From contig CAVVGE010000001.1 in assembly GCA_963747735.1 (NCBI GenBank), positions 372,001-436,000 of the forward strand: DNA of 64,000 nt, written 5' to 3'. Both the position numbers and the translations under genes were made by a program. Position 1 is the first letter of the stretch, and the number at the start of each line of letters is the position of its first letter. The DNA is from AP-15 sp963747735 (GTDB lineage: Bacteria > Pseudomonadota > Alphaproteobacteria > ATCC43930 > CGMCC-115725). Of this stretch, positions 35,603-44,857 are shown one piece after another. The notes under the pieces are model-generated. The model saw nothing but the letters and a program-made list of their open reading frames with translations, was not told where the DNA came from and ran no database searches.

Positions 35603-36340
35603 ATGGACGCCTCGGAGGTGATGAGCCGCGCGCCGATCACGGTCGGGCGCGATGCCACGGTCAGAGAGGCAATCCGGCTGATGCTCGACAACCGGATCAG
35701 CGGTCTGCCGGTAGTGGGTGAAGCCGGCGAGCTGGTGGGCATGGTCACCGAAGGCGATCTGCTGCGTCGCAGCGAAACCGGCACCGAGCGCCGCCGTCGC
35801 CATTGGCTCGATTATCTCCTCGGGCCCGGGCGGATGGCCGACGAATATGTCCGCAGCCACGGCCGCAAGATCGACGCGATCATGACGCAGGAAGTCGTCT
35901 CGGTCGGCAGCGAAACGCCGCTCGCCGAGATCGTCGAGCTGATGGAGCGCCGGCATATCAAACGGGTGCCGGTGGTCGAGCGCGGCGTCCTGGTCGGCAT
36001 CGTCAGCCGCGCCGATTTGATCGCCGCGCTGGCCCGCGCCCTCGACCGGGAAAGCTCGGCGACCGCCGGCGACGACGATATCCGCGAGCGCGTTCTGGTC
36101 GAGCTGGCGAGCGCCGCCTGGGCGCCGCGCTCCGGCCTTTCGGTTACGGTATCGGACGGTGTCGTCGAGCTGAACGGGGTGATTTTCGAGGAGAAGGAGC
36201 GCGAGGCGCTGCGCGTCGCCGCCGAGAATGTGCCGGGTGTCAAGGCCGTCGCCGACCGCCTCGTCTGGGTCGAGCCGGTTTCCGGCACGGTCATCGAGCC
36301 GCCGCCGGAGCGGCCGGTGGCCAAGCCCGCTTCCCGCTGA
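35603..36340 (+). CDS. CBS-domain pair with C-terminal BON domain
   Basis: A 245-residue protein: two CBS domains (residues 1-60, MSRAPITVGRDATVREAIRL and GLPVVGEAGELVGMVTEGDL; and 95-150, IMTQEVVSVGSETPLAEIVE and RVPVVERGVLVGIVSRADLI) form an adenosyl-nucleotide-binding module; a BON domain follows (LSVTVSDGVVELNGVIFEEK). Such CBS-BON proteins are common in rhizobia-like bacteria and their role is unclear. No signal peptide or membrane helix is evident. ATG at 35603 has a weak GGAGA ribosome site. Confidence 0.92.
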   Translation: MDASEVMSRAPITVGRDATVREAIRLMLDNRISGLPVVGEAGELVGMVTEGDLLRRSETGTERRRRHWLDYLLGPGRMADEYVRSHGRKIDAIMTQEVVSVGSETPLAEIVELMERRHIKRVPVVERGVLVGIVSRADLIAALARALDRESSATAGDDDIRERVLVELASAAWAPRSGLSVTVSDGVVELNGVIFEEKEREALRVAAENVPGVKAVADRLVWVEPVSGTVIEPPPERPVAKPASR

Positions 36341-36374
36341 GCGGCGGCCGGCCTTTGGAACAGGAGGAGCAAAC

Positions 36375-36587
36375 ATGCATGCATCGCGGCTGGCGCTGAT
36401 CGGTTTCTTATGCCTCTGCGGCGTCACCTCCATGGCCAAGACGCCCCCGGAGGAGTCGAGCCGCCGAGCCACGGCCGCCGGTGCGGTCGTCGTCGCAGCT
36501 CAGGAATGCCCGGCCGGCTATCATTACGAAGCGGGGCACTATGCCAAGCACGGCAAATGGCGTGACGCCGGCTGCTGGCCCAATTGA
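36375..36587 (+). CDS. Small secreted cysteine-containing protein
   Basis: A 70-residue exported protein: signal peptide (MHASRLALIGFLCLCGVTSM, cleavage after SMA), then a short linker and the motif CPAGYHYEAGHYAKHGKWRD followed by AGCWPN. An excellent ribosome site (AGGAGG, 36362-36367) precedes the ATG. The motif CxxGYxYxxG and GKW...GC resembles two other small secreted proteins of the window (15784-16080, 16621-16803). It follows the CBS-BON gene by 34 bases and may share its transcript. Confidence 0.75.
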   Translation: MHASRLALIGFLCLCGVTSMAKTPPEESSRRATAAGAVVVAAQECPAGYHYEAGHYAKHGKWRDAGCWPN

Positions 36588-36662
36588 CCACCGGGCAACT
36601 GATATAGCCCCGGCTCGCGCTGAGCTTTTTGGGCGTCGCGGGCGGCGCTCGCCGCTGCTGCC

Positions 36663-37847
36663 TCAATAAGGCTCGCGCACAAAGATAAACGTCGTGCCGG
36701 TCACGATCGGGGCGCTGGCGCCGACAAACGAGACGTTGGCGTCCTTGACCTGGCGCGGGCCGGCGCGGCCCGAGGCCTGCAAGGCACCCTCGATGATATG
36801 CCACAGGCCGTGGATGCGGCCGGTGCCGAGGCTGCCGCCAAAGGTGTTGAGCGGCAAGTCGCCGTCGAGCTCGATATGCCCGTCCTGGATAAAATCGAGC
36901 GCCTCGCCTTCCCCGCAAAAGCCGTAGCTTTCGAGCCCGTAGATCACCGAGGCGGAAAAGCCGTCATAGATTTGCGCCACATCGACATCGCTCGGGGCAA
37001 AGCCGGAGCGCTCCCAGGTCAATTTCGCCGAGCTGCGGCCGCCTTCCATGTAGTCGGCGAGGCTGCCGATGCGACCCGCCACCTCAAAATGGAGCCGCTG
37101 GCCATAGCTGGCGAGATAGGCGGGGCGAGGCTTCAGATCGCGCGCCCGCTCGGCGGTCGTCAGCACGATCGCCACCGCCCCCTGCACCGGGATGTCGCAA
37201 TCGAACAAGCAAAACGGATAGGCGACCATCCGCGAATTCAAATAATCCTCGCGCGAGAGCGGCGTGCCGTAGAAATAGGCGTGCGGGTTCATCTGCGTGT
37301 GGCGGCGCTGCGTGACGGCCAGAGTCGCCATCTTCTCGCGGGTCTGGTGGTGGCGTTCGAGCCATCTCGTATAGGCGACCGCCATGCCCTGCCCCGGCCC
37401 GCCAAAGCCGTAGGGAGCGGTGAACTGCGCGGCACCCTGGGCATAGGCGCCCGGCAAGTTCTGGTAGGTGCCGCGCGGGTTGTGCATCGCCCGCCACACG
37501 ACCGCGTATTTGCACACCCCGGCGAGGAGCGCGTTGACCGCCTGCTGAACGGCACCCCCGATATTCACCGTGCCGACCTGGATGTGCCAGGCGAGGTTCG
37601 GCAATTTCAGCATCGCCATGATGCAATTGACCGACACGACCGAGATGCCGTCCACCTCCGCGTGTCCGGTCGCCGGCAATTCGGGATAGGTCGCCAGCCC
37701 GTCGATGTCGGCCATCGTCAACCCGGAATCGGCGACCGCCTCTTCGACCGCGACCAGCGCATGCGCCGCGAGTGGCATCTCGGCCGAACGCGTGACCTTG
37801 GAATAGCCGACGCCACTGACGGCCACTTTGCACCGGTTCTCCCACAT
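36663..37847 (-). CDS. Thiolase-family protein (SCP-x-like acetyl-CoA acetyltransferase)
   Basis: A 394-residue thiolase-like protein of the SCP-x/lipid-transfer branch. It has VAVSGVGYSKVTRSAEMPLA, IDGLATYPELP, VGTVNIGGAVQQAVNALLAG, a C-terminal QIYDGFSASVIYGLESYGFC and NTFGGSLGTGRIHGLWHIIE with a conserved His. Proteins of this group act in side-chain or branched acyl-CoA degradation, often as a complex with a DUF35 protein. That partner is encoded 15 bases upstream (37863-38289), so the pair is one functional unit. Confidence 0.92.
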   Translation of the reverse strand: MWENRCKVAVSGVGYSKVTRSAEMPLAAHALVAVEEAVADSGLTMADIDGLATYPELPATGHAEVDGISVVSVNCIMAMLKLPNLAWHIQVGTVNIGGAVQQAVNALLAGVCKYAVVWRAMHNPRGTYQNLPGAYAQGAAQFTAPYGFGGPGQGMAVAYTRWLERHHQTREKMATLAVTQRRHTQMNPHAYFYGTPLSREDYLNSRMVAYPFCLFDCDIPVQGAVAIVLTTAERARDLKPRPAYLASYGQRLHFEVAGRIGSLADYMEGGRSSAKLTWERSGFAPSDVDVAQIYDGFSASVIYGLESYGFCGEGEALDFIQDGHIELDGDLPLNTFGGSLGTGRIHGLWHIIEGALQASGRAGPRQVKDANVSFVGASAPIVTGTTFIFVREPY

Positions 37848-37862
37848 GCAACGGCCTCTCTA

Positions 37863-38289
37863 TTATTCGGCCAAGCGGAATTGCGGCAGGGTGATGTCGT
37901 CGTTCAACTTCTCGAAGATCACCTCGACCCGGCGGCCGACCTTTGCCTCGGTGTACTCGGCGTCGAGCAGATTGCCGGCCATCAGCGCGCCGGGCGCATC
38001 ATCGAGCTCGACGATGATGCTGGCATAGGGCACTGCGGCGGCGAAACGCTTGTCGCCGGTGTGGTACATGATCGTGTAGGCGTAGATCGCGCCCGGCGCC
38101 GCGCACCGGCTCGAATTTCAGCTCGGTCGCAACGCATCGCGTGCAGGTCGCATAGGGCGGGTGCTGGAAATGCCCGCAGCGCTGGCAGCGCTGCAATTCG
38201 AGAACGCCGCGCCGCGCCGCTTCCCAGAACGGCTTCGTCCACTCGTTCGGCACCGGGATCGGCCGGGTCGCCTGGTTCCAATTGCTCAT
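37863..38289 (-). CDS. DUF35 zinc-ribbon/OB-fold acyl-CoA-binding protein, one frameshift
   Basis: About 141 residues after correction. The N-terminus carries a rubredoxin-like zinc ribbon (LQRCQRCGHFQHPPYATCTR, Cys-x2-Cys pairs) and the C-terminal half is an OB-fold (VPYASIIVELDD, GALMAGNLLDAE, KVGRRVEVIFEKL). An extra G in the GGG run at 38092-38094 breaks the frame between FEPVRGAG and IYAYTIMYHTGDK. The family binds acyl-CoA and partners thiolase-like proteins; the thiolase gene starts 15 bases downstream. The fused paralogue at 10680-12303 shows the same pairing. Confidence 0.9.
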
Positions 38290-38367
38290 TCCGCCTCCAT
38301 CTCGCGAGACCGGCCGATGCGGCAGCCGATGCTCAGGCGGCCCGGTGTCTCGTGGTGGGCCATCCGG

Positions 38368-38919
38368 TTAGCGGCCGCGGAAGTGTTTGTAGAAATCGAC
38401 GACTTCGGGGGTCTGCTGAAAGCCGAGCCGGATATTGAGGTCGGACCCGGCGTGACCGCCGAGCGGGATCACCTCTTCGATGTGGTCGGTGACGCCGGAG
38501 CGCTTTTCTCCGGGCGGGATGGCGATGCGCACGGTAAAGCTTCTTTTGCTGAGCACCGCCTGGCCGGGCCCGGTGACCGCGAGGAAATAGGTGAAGTCGG
38601 CCGAATCTCCGCGCGCCGCGGGAGCGCGCTCGCCGACCACGATCACGTCGAGCGTTTCATGCACGCTGTCGCCGGTATATTCGCACTTGGCGTCGACCTC
38701 GCTGAGGATCCCGTAAAACGCGACATTGTCGGGGCGGCGCTCTGCCGCCGGGCCAAAGATCGCGGTGTTGGCGAGCGGCCGCAGGATAACGGCGCTCGGG
38801 CACGGCACCGCGGGCTTCGACGACATGAACGGCAGCGACATGCCGCAGCCGGACAACGCCGCGGCGCCCGCGAGCCCGATCGAGAGCGCCGCGAACCGCG
38901 CGGCCCGAGCCCGCCTCAC
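38368..38919 (-). CDS. Putative lipoprotein
   Basis: A 183-residue protein with a lipoprotein signal: basic RRARAARF, hydrophobic AALSIGLAGAAAL, lipobox LSGC. The mature domain (AVPCPSAVILRPLANTAIFG, NVAFYGILSEVDAKCEY, DFTYFLAVTGPGQAVLSKRS, FTVRIAIPPGEKRS) has no family I can name, but is compact and likely periplasmic. The GTG start overlaps the stop of the CDGSH gene by four bases. Confidence 0.75.
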   Translation of the reverse strand: MRRARAARFAALSIGLAGAAALSGCGMSLPFMSSKPAVPCPSAVILRPLANTAIFGPAAERRPDNVAFYGILSEVDAKCEYTGDSVHETLDVIVVGERAPAARGDSADFTYFLAVTGPGQAVLSKRSFTVRIAIPPGEKRSGVTDHIEEVIPLGGHAGSDLNIRLGFQQTPEVVDFYKHFRGR

Positions 38920-39155
38920 AGGCCGTTATGGGTACCGTCGCAGAACGGTTTGCCACCGGTCTGCTTGCAGCCGCACAGCCATACCTCTTCGCTCGCCGCG
39001 GCGGTGAACGGGACCGGGACGAGCCCGGTGCCCTGGTGCGAGCCATCGCAGAAAGGCTGCGCGGCGCTGCGCCCGCAGGCGCACCAGAAATAGCGTTTGC
39101 CGGCCTCGACATCGACGCCGTAGGGCTCTTTTTGCGCTGGTATCGGATCGGCCAT
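38916..39155 (-). CDS. CDGSH iron-sulfur domain protein (two domains)
   Basis: A 79-residue protein with two CDGSH motifs: WCACGRSAAQPFCDGSHQGT (residues 24-43) and CGCKQTGGKPFCDGTHNGL (61-79). Each Cys3-His set holds a [2Fe-2S] cluster that can be redox-active or a labile donor. The N-terminal YGVDVEAGKRYF is typical of the small bacterial family. It overlaps the lipoprotein gene by four bases and is divergently placed before rpmI. Confidence 0.93.
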   Translation of the reverse strand: MADPIPAQKEPYGVDVEAGKRYFWCACGRSAAQPFCDGSHQGTGLVPVPFTAAASEEVWLCGCKQTGGKPFCDGTHNGL

Positions 39156-39326
39156 CGTTTCTCGTCCCCCCGGGTTTCTCGTCCCCCTGGCGCCGGTGCT
39201 CCTTCCTTCCGGCGGCGGCACTCTATGCGAGCGGCGGGCGGCAGACAAGCCGGCTCGGGCGAGCAGCGCGCCTTGCCTTTGGCGACGAGCGCCGCTATAA
39301 GGCGCGCCTTCGTTCAGGATTGTCGC

Positions 39327-39530
39327 ATGCCCAAGCTCAAGACCAAGAGCGGCGCCAAGAAGCGTTTCGGCCGCACCGCCACCGGCAAGATCAAGCGCAA
39401 CTGGGGCCACAAGCGCCATCGGCTGATCAGCAAATCGAAGCAAGGCAAGCGGCTGCGGCGCGGCACCACGATCATGGAGCCGGGCGACGCCAAGCTGGTG
39501 CTGACCTACATGCCGTATCTGCGGAGCTGA
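39327..39530 (+). CDS. rpmI: 50S ribosomal protein L35
   Basis: A 67-residue basic protein with the L35 signature PKLKTKSGAKKRFGRTATGK at the N-terminus and KRHRLISKSKQGKRLRRG in the middle. It is followed by rplT after 3 bases, the universal order. infC, which usually precedes the pair, is not present here: the gene upstream is divergent, so rpmI-rplT must have its own promoter in 39156-39326. Confidence 0.98.
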   Translation: MPKLKTKSGAKKRFGRTATGKIKRNWGHKRHRLISKSKQGKRLRRGTTIMEPGDAKLVLTYMPYLRS

Positions 39531-39533
39531 GCC

Positions 39534-39917
39534 ATGGCGCGCGTCAAACGCGGGGTCACGACCCACGCCCGCCACAAGAAGATCCTCGGCCTCGCCAAGG
39601 GCTATCGCGGGCGCGGCAGCACCGCCTACCGGATCGCGATCGAAAAGGTCGAGAAGGCGCTGCGCTATGCCTATCGCGACCGGCGCAACAGGAAGCGCGA
39701 TTTCCGCGGGTTGTGGATCCAGCGGATCAACGCCGGCGCGCGCGAGCACGGGCTGACCTATTCGCAATTCATGCACGGGATGAAGCTCGCCGGCCTCGAC
39801 CTCGACCGCAAGGTGTTGTCGGACTTGGCGGTGCGCGAGCCCGAAGCCTTCCAGGCGATCGCCGCGACCGCACAATCCGCGCTCGCCGCGGCGCCGCCCG
39901 TCGCCGCGGCAGCCTGA
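39534..39917 (+). CDS. rplT: 50S ribosomal protein L20
   Basis: A 127-residue protein (MARVKRGVTTHARHKKILGL, AKGYRGRGSTAYRIAIEKVE, DRRNRKRDFRGLWIQRINAG) with the full L20 fold. It has an Ala/Pro-rich C-terminal tail. L20 binds 23S rRNA early in assembly and, in some bacteria, represses its own operon. Stop at 39917, followed by a hairpin and then pheS. Confidence 0.98.
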   Translation: MARVKRGVTTHARHKKILGLAKGYRGRGSTAYRIAIEKVEKALRYAYRDRRNRKRDFRGLWIQRINAGAREHGLTYSQFMHGMKLAGLDLDRKVLSDLAVREPEAFQAIAATAQSALAAAPPVAAAA

Positions 39918-40006
39918 GCGAAAAAATGAGCCGGGCGATCGGCAGCGACGCGCGATTTACCGCCGGGACCGCCTGCTAGGCCCGCGCGCAGCCGAATTCG
40001 AGGCAT

Positions 40007-40037
40007 AAAGGGGCCGCATTGCTCGGCCCCTTTTGAT
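40007..40037 (+). terminator. Hairpin with U-run between rplT and pheS
   Basis: GGGGCCG (40010-40016) and CGGCCCC (40024-40030) form a 7-bp stem with a 7-base loop (CATTGCT), followed by TTTT (40031-40034). This is a typical intrinsic terminator for rplT, and it lies 23 bases before the pheS start. It may act as a partial terminator or attenuator if pheS is read from the same transcript. Confidence 0.8.
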
Positions 40038-40059
40038 TTGCGCATTCGGAAATTCGAGC

Positions 40060-41154
40060 ATGAACGACGACTTTACCTTGAATGACCCGAACCAGCTGAT
40101 CGAAACCGCGATCGCCGATATCGCGGCGGCGACATCGCCCGAAGCGCTCGAAGAAATCCGCGTCAAATATCTCGGGCGGCGCGGAGCGCTGACCTCGGCG
40201 ATGCGCCGGCTCGGCGAGCTGGCGCCGGAGGCCCGGCGCGCCTATGGGCTCGATCTCAACCGCGTCAAGGACCGGCTGACCGAAGCAATCGACACCCGCG
40301 CCGACGAGCTCGGCCGGGCGGCGCTCACCGAACGGCTCGCCGGTGAGCGCGCCGATGTGACCTTGCCGGTGCCGTTTGCCGCCGAGGGGCGGGTTCATCC
40401 GATCAGCCAGACGATCGACGAGATCGTCGCGATTTTCGGCGAGATGGGGTTCGCGGTCGCCGAGGGCCCGCATATCGAGGAGGATTTCTACAATTTTACG
40501 GCACTCAACATCCCGCCCGAGCATCCGGCGCGGCAGGAGCACGACACCTTCTACCTGCCCGAGCGCGCCGACGGCACCCGCCTGGTGTTGCGCACCCACA
40601 CCTCGCCGGTGCAGATCCGCACGATGCTGAAAGAGCCGCCGCCGATCCGCATCATCGTGCCGGGGCGGACCTTTCGCTGCGACCACGACGCGACCCATTC
40701 GCCGATGTTTCACCAGGTCGAGGGGCTGGTGATCGACCGCACCACCCATATGGGGCACCTCAAAGGCTGCCTCGTCGAGTTCTGCCGCGCCTTTTTCGGT
40801 CTCGACGACCTGCCGGTGCGGTTTCGCCCGAGCTATTTCCCGTTTACCGAGCCTTCGGCCGAGGTCGATATCGGCTGCTCGCGGGCGGGCGGCGAATTGA
40901 AGATCGGCGCCGGCGGCGGCTGGCTCGAAATCCTCGGCAGCGGCATGGTCCACCCGAAAGTGCTGACAAATTGCGGCATCGATCCCGCGATCTATCAAGG
41001 CTTCGCTTTTGGCATGGGCATCGAGCGGGTCGCGATGTTGAAATACGGCATTCCCGATCTGCGCGCCTTTTACGATTCCGATCTGCGCTGGCTGCGCCAT
41101 TACGGCTTTGTGCCGCTCGACATCCCCTCGCTCGTCCGCGGGGTCTCGGTATGA
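40060..41154 (+). CDS. pheS: Phenylalanine-tRNA ligase alpha subunit
   Basis: A 364-residue class II aminoacyl-tRNA synthetase subunit. The N-terminal coiled-coil tRNA-binding region is present, motif 2 is RTFRCDHDATHSPMFHQVEG, and motif 3 is GFAFGMGIERVAMLKYGIPD. The ATG at 40060 gives the normal N-terminus (NDDFTLNDPNQLIETAIADI); an upstream in-frame ATG at 40033 would read into the hairpin. The stop overlaps the pheT start (ATGA), so the alpha and beta chains are translationally coupled. Confidence 0.97.
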   Translation: MNDDFTLNDPNQLIETAIADIAAATSPEALEEIRVKYLGRRGALTSAMRRLGELAPEARRAYGLDLNRVKDRLTEAIDTRADELGRAALTERLAGERADVTLPVPFAAEGRVHPISQTIDEIVAIFGEMGFAVAEGPHIEEDFYNFTALNIPPEHPARQEHDTFYLPERADGTRLVLRTHTSPVQIRTMLKEPPPIRIIVPGRTFRCDHDATHSPMFHQVEGLVIDRTTHMGHLKGCLVEFCRAFFGLDDLPVRFRPSYFPFTEPSAEVDIGCSRAGGELKIGAGGGWLEILGSGMVHPKVLTNCGIDPAIYQGFAFGMGIERVAMLKYGIPDLRAFYDSDLRWLRHYGFVPLDIPSLVRGVSV

Positions 41155-43539
41155 AAACCACGCTCAGCTGGCTCAAGACGCATCTCGACACCGAGGCGGC
41201 GCTCGCCGCGATCGTCGAGCGGCTCGTCATGCTCGGCCACGATGTCGACGGCGTCGAGGACCGCGCGGCAGCGCTCGACGGCTTTGTTGTCGCCGAAATC
41301 GTCAGCGCCGAGCCGCACCCCAATGCCGACCGGCTCCGGGTCTGCGTCGTCGATGCTGGCGCCGGCAAGGTGCAGGTCGTGTGCGGCGCGCCAAATGCGC
41401 GGACCGGCATGAAAGGAGTGTTCGGCCCGGCCGGGGTGCGCATCCCGAAGACCGGCGCGGCGCTGACCGAGACTTCGATCCGCGGCGTCGCCTCGAAGGG
41501 AATGCTGATGTCGGCGGCAGAGCTGGCGCAGGGCGAGGATCACGCCGGCATCATCGAATTGCCGGCCGACGCGCCGGTCGGCGCGCAGTATGCCGATCTG
41601 ATCGGGCTCGGCGAGCCGGTCATCGACATCAAGGTGACACCCAACCGGGCCGATTGCCTCGGCGTGCGCGGCATTGCGCGCGATCTCGCGGCCTCGGGCA
41701 TCGGGCATCTGAAACCGCTCGACACGACACCGGCCGCCGCGCGTTTTTGCTCGCCGATCGGCATCGCGATCGAGGACCGCACGGCCTGCCCGCTGTTTCT
41801 CGGCCGCCATCTGCGCGGGGTGCGCAACGGGCCGGGCCCGGCCTGGCTGCGCGCCCGCCTCGAAGCGATCGGCTTGCGGCCGATCTCGGCCCTGGTCGAC
41901 ATCACCAATTTCCTGACCTTCGACCTCGACCGGCCGCTCCACGTGTTCGACGCCGGCCGGCTCAACGGGAGCCTCACGGTGCGGTTCGCGCGGCCCGGCG
42001 AAACCTTGCTCGCATTGGACGGCCGGGAATACGCGCTCGATCCCGAGATCACCGCGATCGCCGACATGCGCGGCGTGCAGAGCCTCGGCGGGGTGATCGG
42101 CGGCGAGGCCACCGGCTGCACCGCGGCGACGACCGAAGTCTTTATCGAGGCCGCGCTTTTCGACCCGGTGCGCACCGCCGCTACCGGACGGCGGCTCAAT
42201 ATTTCGAGCGATGCGCGCTACCGCTTCGAGCGCGGGCTCGACCCGGCGTTTGTCGCCGACGGGCTCGAAATTGCGACGCGGCTGATGCTCGACGCGTGCG
42301 GCGGCGAAGCCTCCGAGATCGTCACCGCCGGCGAGGCGCCGCAGTGGCGCCGGCGCTACGTGCTGCGCGCCGAGCGGCCGGCGAGCCTCGGCGGGCTCGC
42401 CGTGGCGCCGGACCGGTCGGCGGCGATCCTCGAAAGCCTGGGCTTCTCGGTCGAGAGCGAAGCGGGCGGCAATCTCGCGGTCGAGCCGCCCTCATGGCGC
42501 GGCGACATCGAAGGCGAGGCCGATCTCGTCGAGGAAGTGCTGCGCGTCGAGGGCTACGACCAGATCCCGGCCGTGCCGTTGGCGCGCGCGAGCGCGCTGC
42601 CGCGTCCGGCGCTGCAAGCCGGCGATGCGGCGGGTCGAGCTGGTGCGCCGCAGCCTGGCGGAGCGTGGGCTCACCGAGACGGTGGCATTTTCGTTCGTCG
42701 CCGCGCGCGAGGCCGAGCTGTTCGGCGGCGCTCGGCCCGAATTGCGCCTCGCAAACCCGATCAGCGCCGATCTCGACCAGATGCGGCCGTCCTTGCTGCC
42801 GAGCCTTGCTGCGGCCGTGCGGCGCAATGCCGATCGCGGTTTTGCCGATGTGGCGCTCTTCGAAGTGGGGCCGGCCTATCGCGACGATACGCCCGAAGGC
42901 CAGGCGCTCGTCGCCGCCGGGCTGCGCGCCGGGCAGGCCGGCCCCAAGCATTGGCGCGCGCCGGCGCGGCCGGCCGATCTTTACGACGTCAAGGCCGATG
43001 CGCTCGTTGCGCTCGCCGCGATGGGCGCGCCCGCGGAAAACCTGCAGGCGGCGGCCGATCCGCCCGCCTGGTACCATCCGGGCCGTGCCGGCACCCTGCG
43101 GCTCGGACCGAAAGTCCTGGGCCATTTCGGCGAATTGCATCCCTCGTTGCTCGAAGCGCTCGATATCCGCACGCCGGCCGTCGCCTTCGAAGCTTATCTC
43201 GACGCGGTGCCCCAATCGCGCGCCGGCCGCACCAGGCCGCCGCTCCATCTCTCGGTGTTCCAGCCGATCGAACGCGATTTCGCCTTTGTCGTCGATCGTG
43301 GGCTGGCGGCCGAGACATTGCTGCGCGCCGCCCGCGCCGTCGATAGAAAGCTCGTTGCCGAGATTCGTCTGTTCGATGTCTACGAGGGTGCGGGGCTCCC
43401 TCCCGGCAAAAAATCGCTGGCGATCACCGCGGTGCTGCAACCCCACGACCACACCCTGACCGACGCCGAGATCGAGGGTTTTTCAAAGCGGCTCGTGGCG
43501 CAAGTCGAAAAAGCGACCGCCGGCCGGTTGCGCGGGTAG
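41151..43539 (+). CDS. pheT: Phenylalanine-tRNA ligase beta subunit, one frameshift
   Basis: The beta chain forms the alpha2-beta2 enzyme and carries the editing site. It has an N-terminal tRNA-binding EMAP-like domain (DGFVVAEIVSAEPHPNADRL), the B3/B4 editing domain (ISSDARYRFERGLDPAF), B5, and a C-terminal anticodon-binding ferredoxin-fold domain (HLSVFQPIERDFAFVVDRGL). One extra G at 42618 splits the frame between ALPRPALQ and PAMRRVELVRRSL; deleting it gives 795 residues, normal. PheT is essential, so the extra base is almost certainly an error in the sequence and not a real mutation. Confidence 0.95.
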
Positions 43540-43546
43540 GCCGGGC

Positions 43547-44686
43547 TCAGCCCGCGCCGAGGCCGAGCACGTTGGCCACGGCGACCGGGCGGCTAAAGCC
43601 CTTGAGGGTCACTTCGCCCAGAGGCTCGCATCGGGCGATGCCGTCGAGGGCAGCGACGATGCGCTCGCTCACCAGGATTTGCCCGTCGCCGGCCTCGGCG
43701 CAAAGCCGTGCCGCGAGGTTTGAGACGGTGCCGATCGCGGTGTAGTCGATGCGGTCGTCAAAGCCGATCCGGCCCAGAGTGGCAAAGCCCTGCGCCACCC
43801 CGACGCCAAAGCCGAGCTGGCGGCCCTGGCGGCGCCACCGCGCAACCAGCCCGGCGGCGGCTTCGCGCATTTCGAGCGCCATGCGCACGGCGCGCGCCGC
43901 CGGGTCGGGGCAGGGCAGCGGGTCGTTGAAAAAGACCATCAGCCCGTCGCCGAAAAAGCGGTCGAGCGTGCCCTCGAACCGGCCGACCAGCGGCCCGAGC
44001 GCCGCATGGTAGTCGCGCAGCAAGGCAATGACCTCCTCGGGCTCCGCCGTTTCGGCAAAGGCAGTGAAGCCGCGCAGATCGCAAAACACCACGACGATGT
44101 CGCGGCGATGGAGGTCGAGGATGCTGTCCTCGCCTTTGGCGACGATCAATTCGGCGAGCTGCGGCGCCAAAAACCGCTTTAGCCGCCCGACCCGCTCAAT
44201 CTCGCCCAGCTGCGCCGCGACGCGCTCTTCGAGCGTCCGGTTCCAGCCTTCGAGCTCCGCCGCCTGGGTTTCGAGGCGCTGCTTTTGCTCCTGAACCGTG
44301 TCCTGCAATGTCTTGATCCGCAGCATTGCCCGTACCCGCGCCGAGAGTGCCGCATGGTCCACGGGCTTCGTCAGATAATCGTCGCCGCCACTCTCCAGCC
44401 CGGCGACGACGTCCTTGGTGTCGGCCCGGGCGGTGACCAGAATGACCGGAATGAACGGCAGCGACGGATCGGCCTTGAGCCGCCTCACCGTTTCGATGCC
44501 GTCGAGCCCCGGCATCATGATGTCGAGCAATACAAGGTCGGGCCGCAGCTCGCGGGTCTTGTCGAGGGCCTCGGCGCCGTCCCTGGCGGTCGCGACCGCG
44601 TAGCCCTGACTTTCGAGCCGCATCTCCAGGATCTCGACATTGTCCGGGACATCATCGACGACAAGGATCAGCGGCGGCTCATGCAT
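43547..44686 (-). CDS. Response regulator fused to class III adenylate/guanylate cyclase
   Basis: A 379-residue signalling protein. Residues 1-120 are a receiver domain (ILVVDDVPDNVEILEMRL; phospho-acceptor Asp in LVLLDIMMPG; Lys in TKPVDH). A coiled coil (about 130-180) links it to a nucleotide cyclase catalytic domain (VVVFCDLRGFTAFAETAEPE, RFFGDGLMVFF, DYTAIGTVSNLAARLCAEAG). The metal-binding Asp residues of the class III fold are present. Phosphorylation would control synthesis of cAMP or cGMP. It lies immediately downstream of the receiver/kinase operon at 44780-48025 and might receive phosphate from that kinase. Confidence 0.92.
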   Translation of the reverse strand: MHEPPLILVVDDVPDNVEILEMRLESQGYAVATARDGAEALDKTRELRPDLVLLDIMMPGLDGIETVRRLKADPSLPFIPVILVTARADTKDVVAGLESGGDDYLTKPVDHAALSARVRAMLRIKTLQDTVQEQKQRLETQAAELEGWNRTLEERVAAQLGEIERVGRLKRFLAPQLAELIVAKGEDSILDLHRRDIVVVFCDLRGFTAFAETAEPEEVIALLRDYHAALGPLVGRFEGTLDRFFGDGLMVFFNDPLPCPDPAARAVRMALEMREAAAGLVARWRRQGRQLGFGVGVAQGFATLGRIGFDDRIDYTAIGTVSNLAARLCAEAGDGQILVSERIVAALDGIARCEPLGEVTLKGFSRPVAVANVLGLGAG

Positions 44687-44703
44687 CGGTCATTCCTTGT
44701 GCG

Positions 44704-44857
44704 AGGCAAAGCTTTCACCGCAAAGGTCGCCAAGGCTGGCGCAAAGGACGCGAAGCGTCAGTCTCGATTGCTCATGCGGTCAATGCCGCCGGCAATGGAG
44801 AGGGAGAATATTTCCACGCGCTTCGCGCACCCTTCGCGTCCTCCGCGGTAAAATGTT
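44704..44857. repeat. Inverted repeat pair around the response regulator 3' end
   Basis: TTCACCGCAAAGG...CGCAAAGGACGCGAAG (44712-44757) and CTTCGCGCACCCTTCGCGTC with the following CTCCGCGGTAAA (44822-44854) are roughly complementary. They are of the CCGCGAAGGACGCGAAGG type of dispersed repeat. The second arm is translated as the extra C-terminal tail of the response regulator. Confidence 0.55.
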
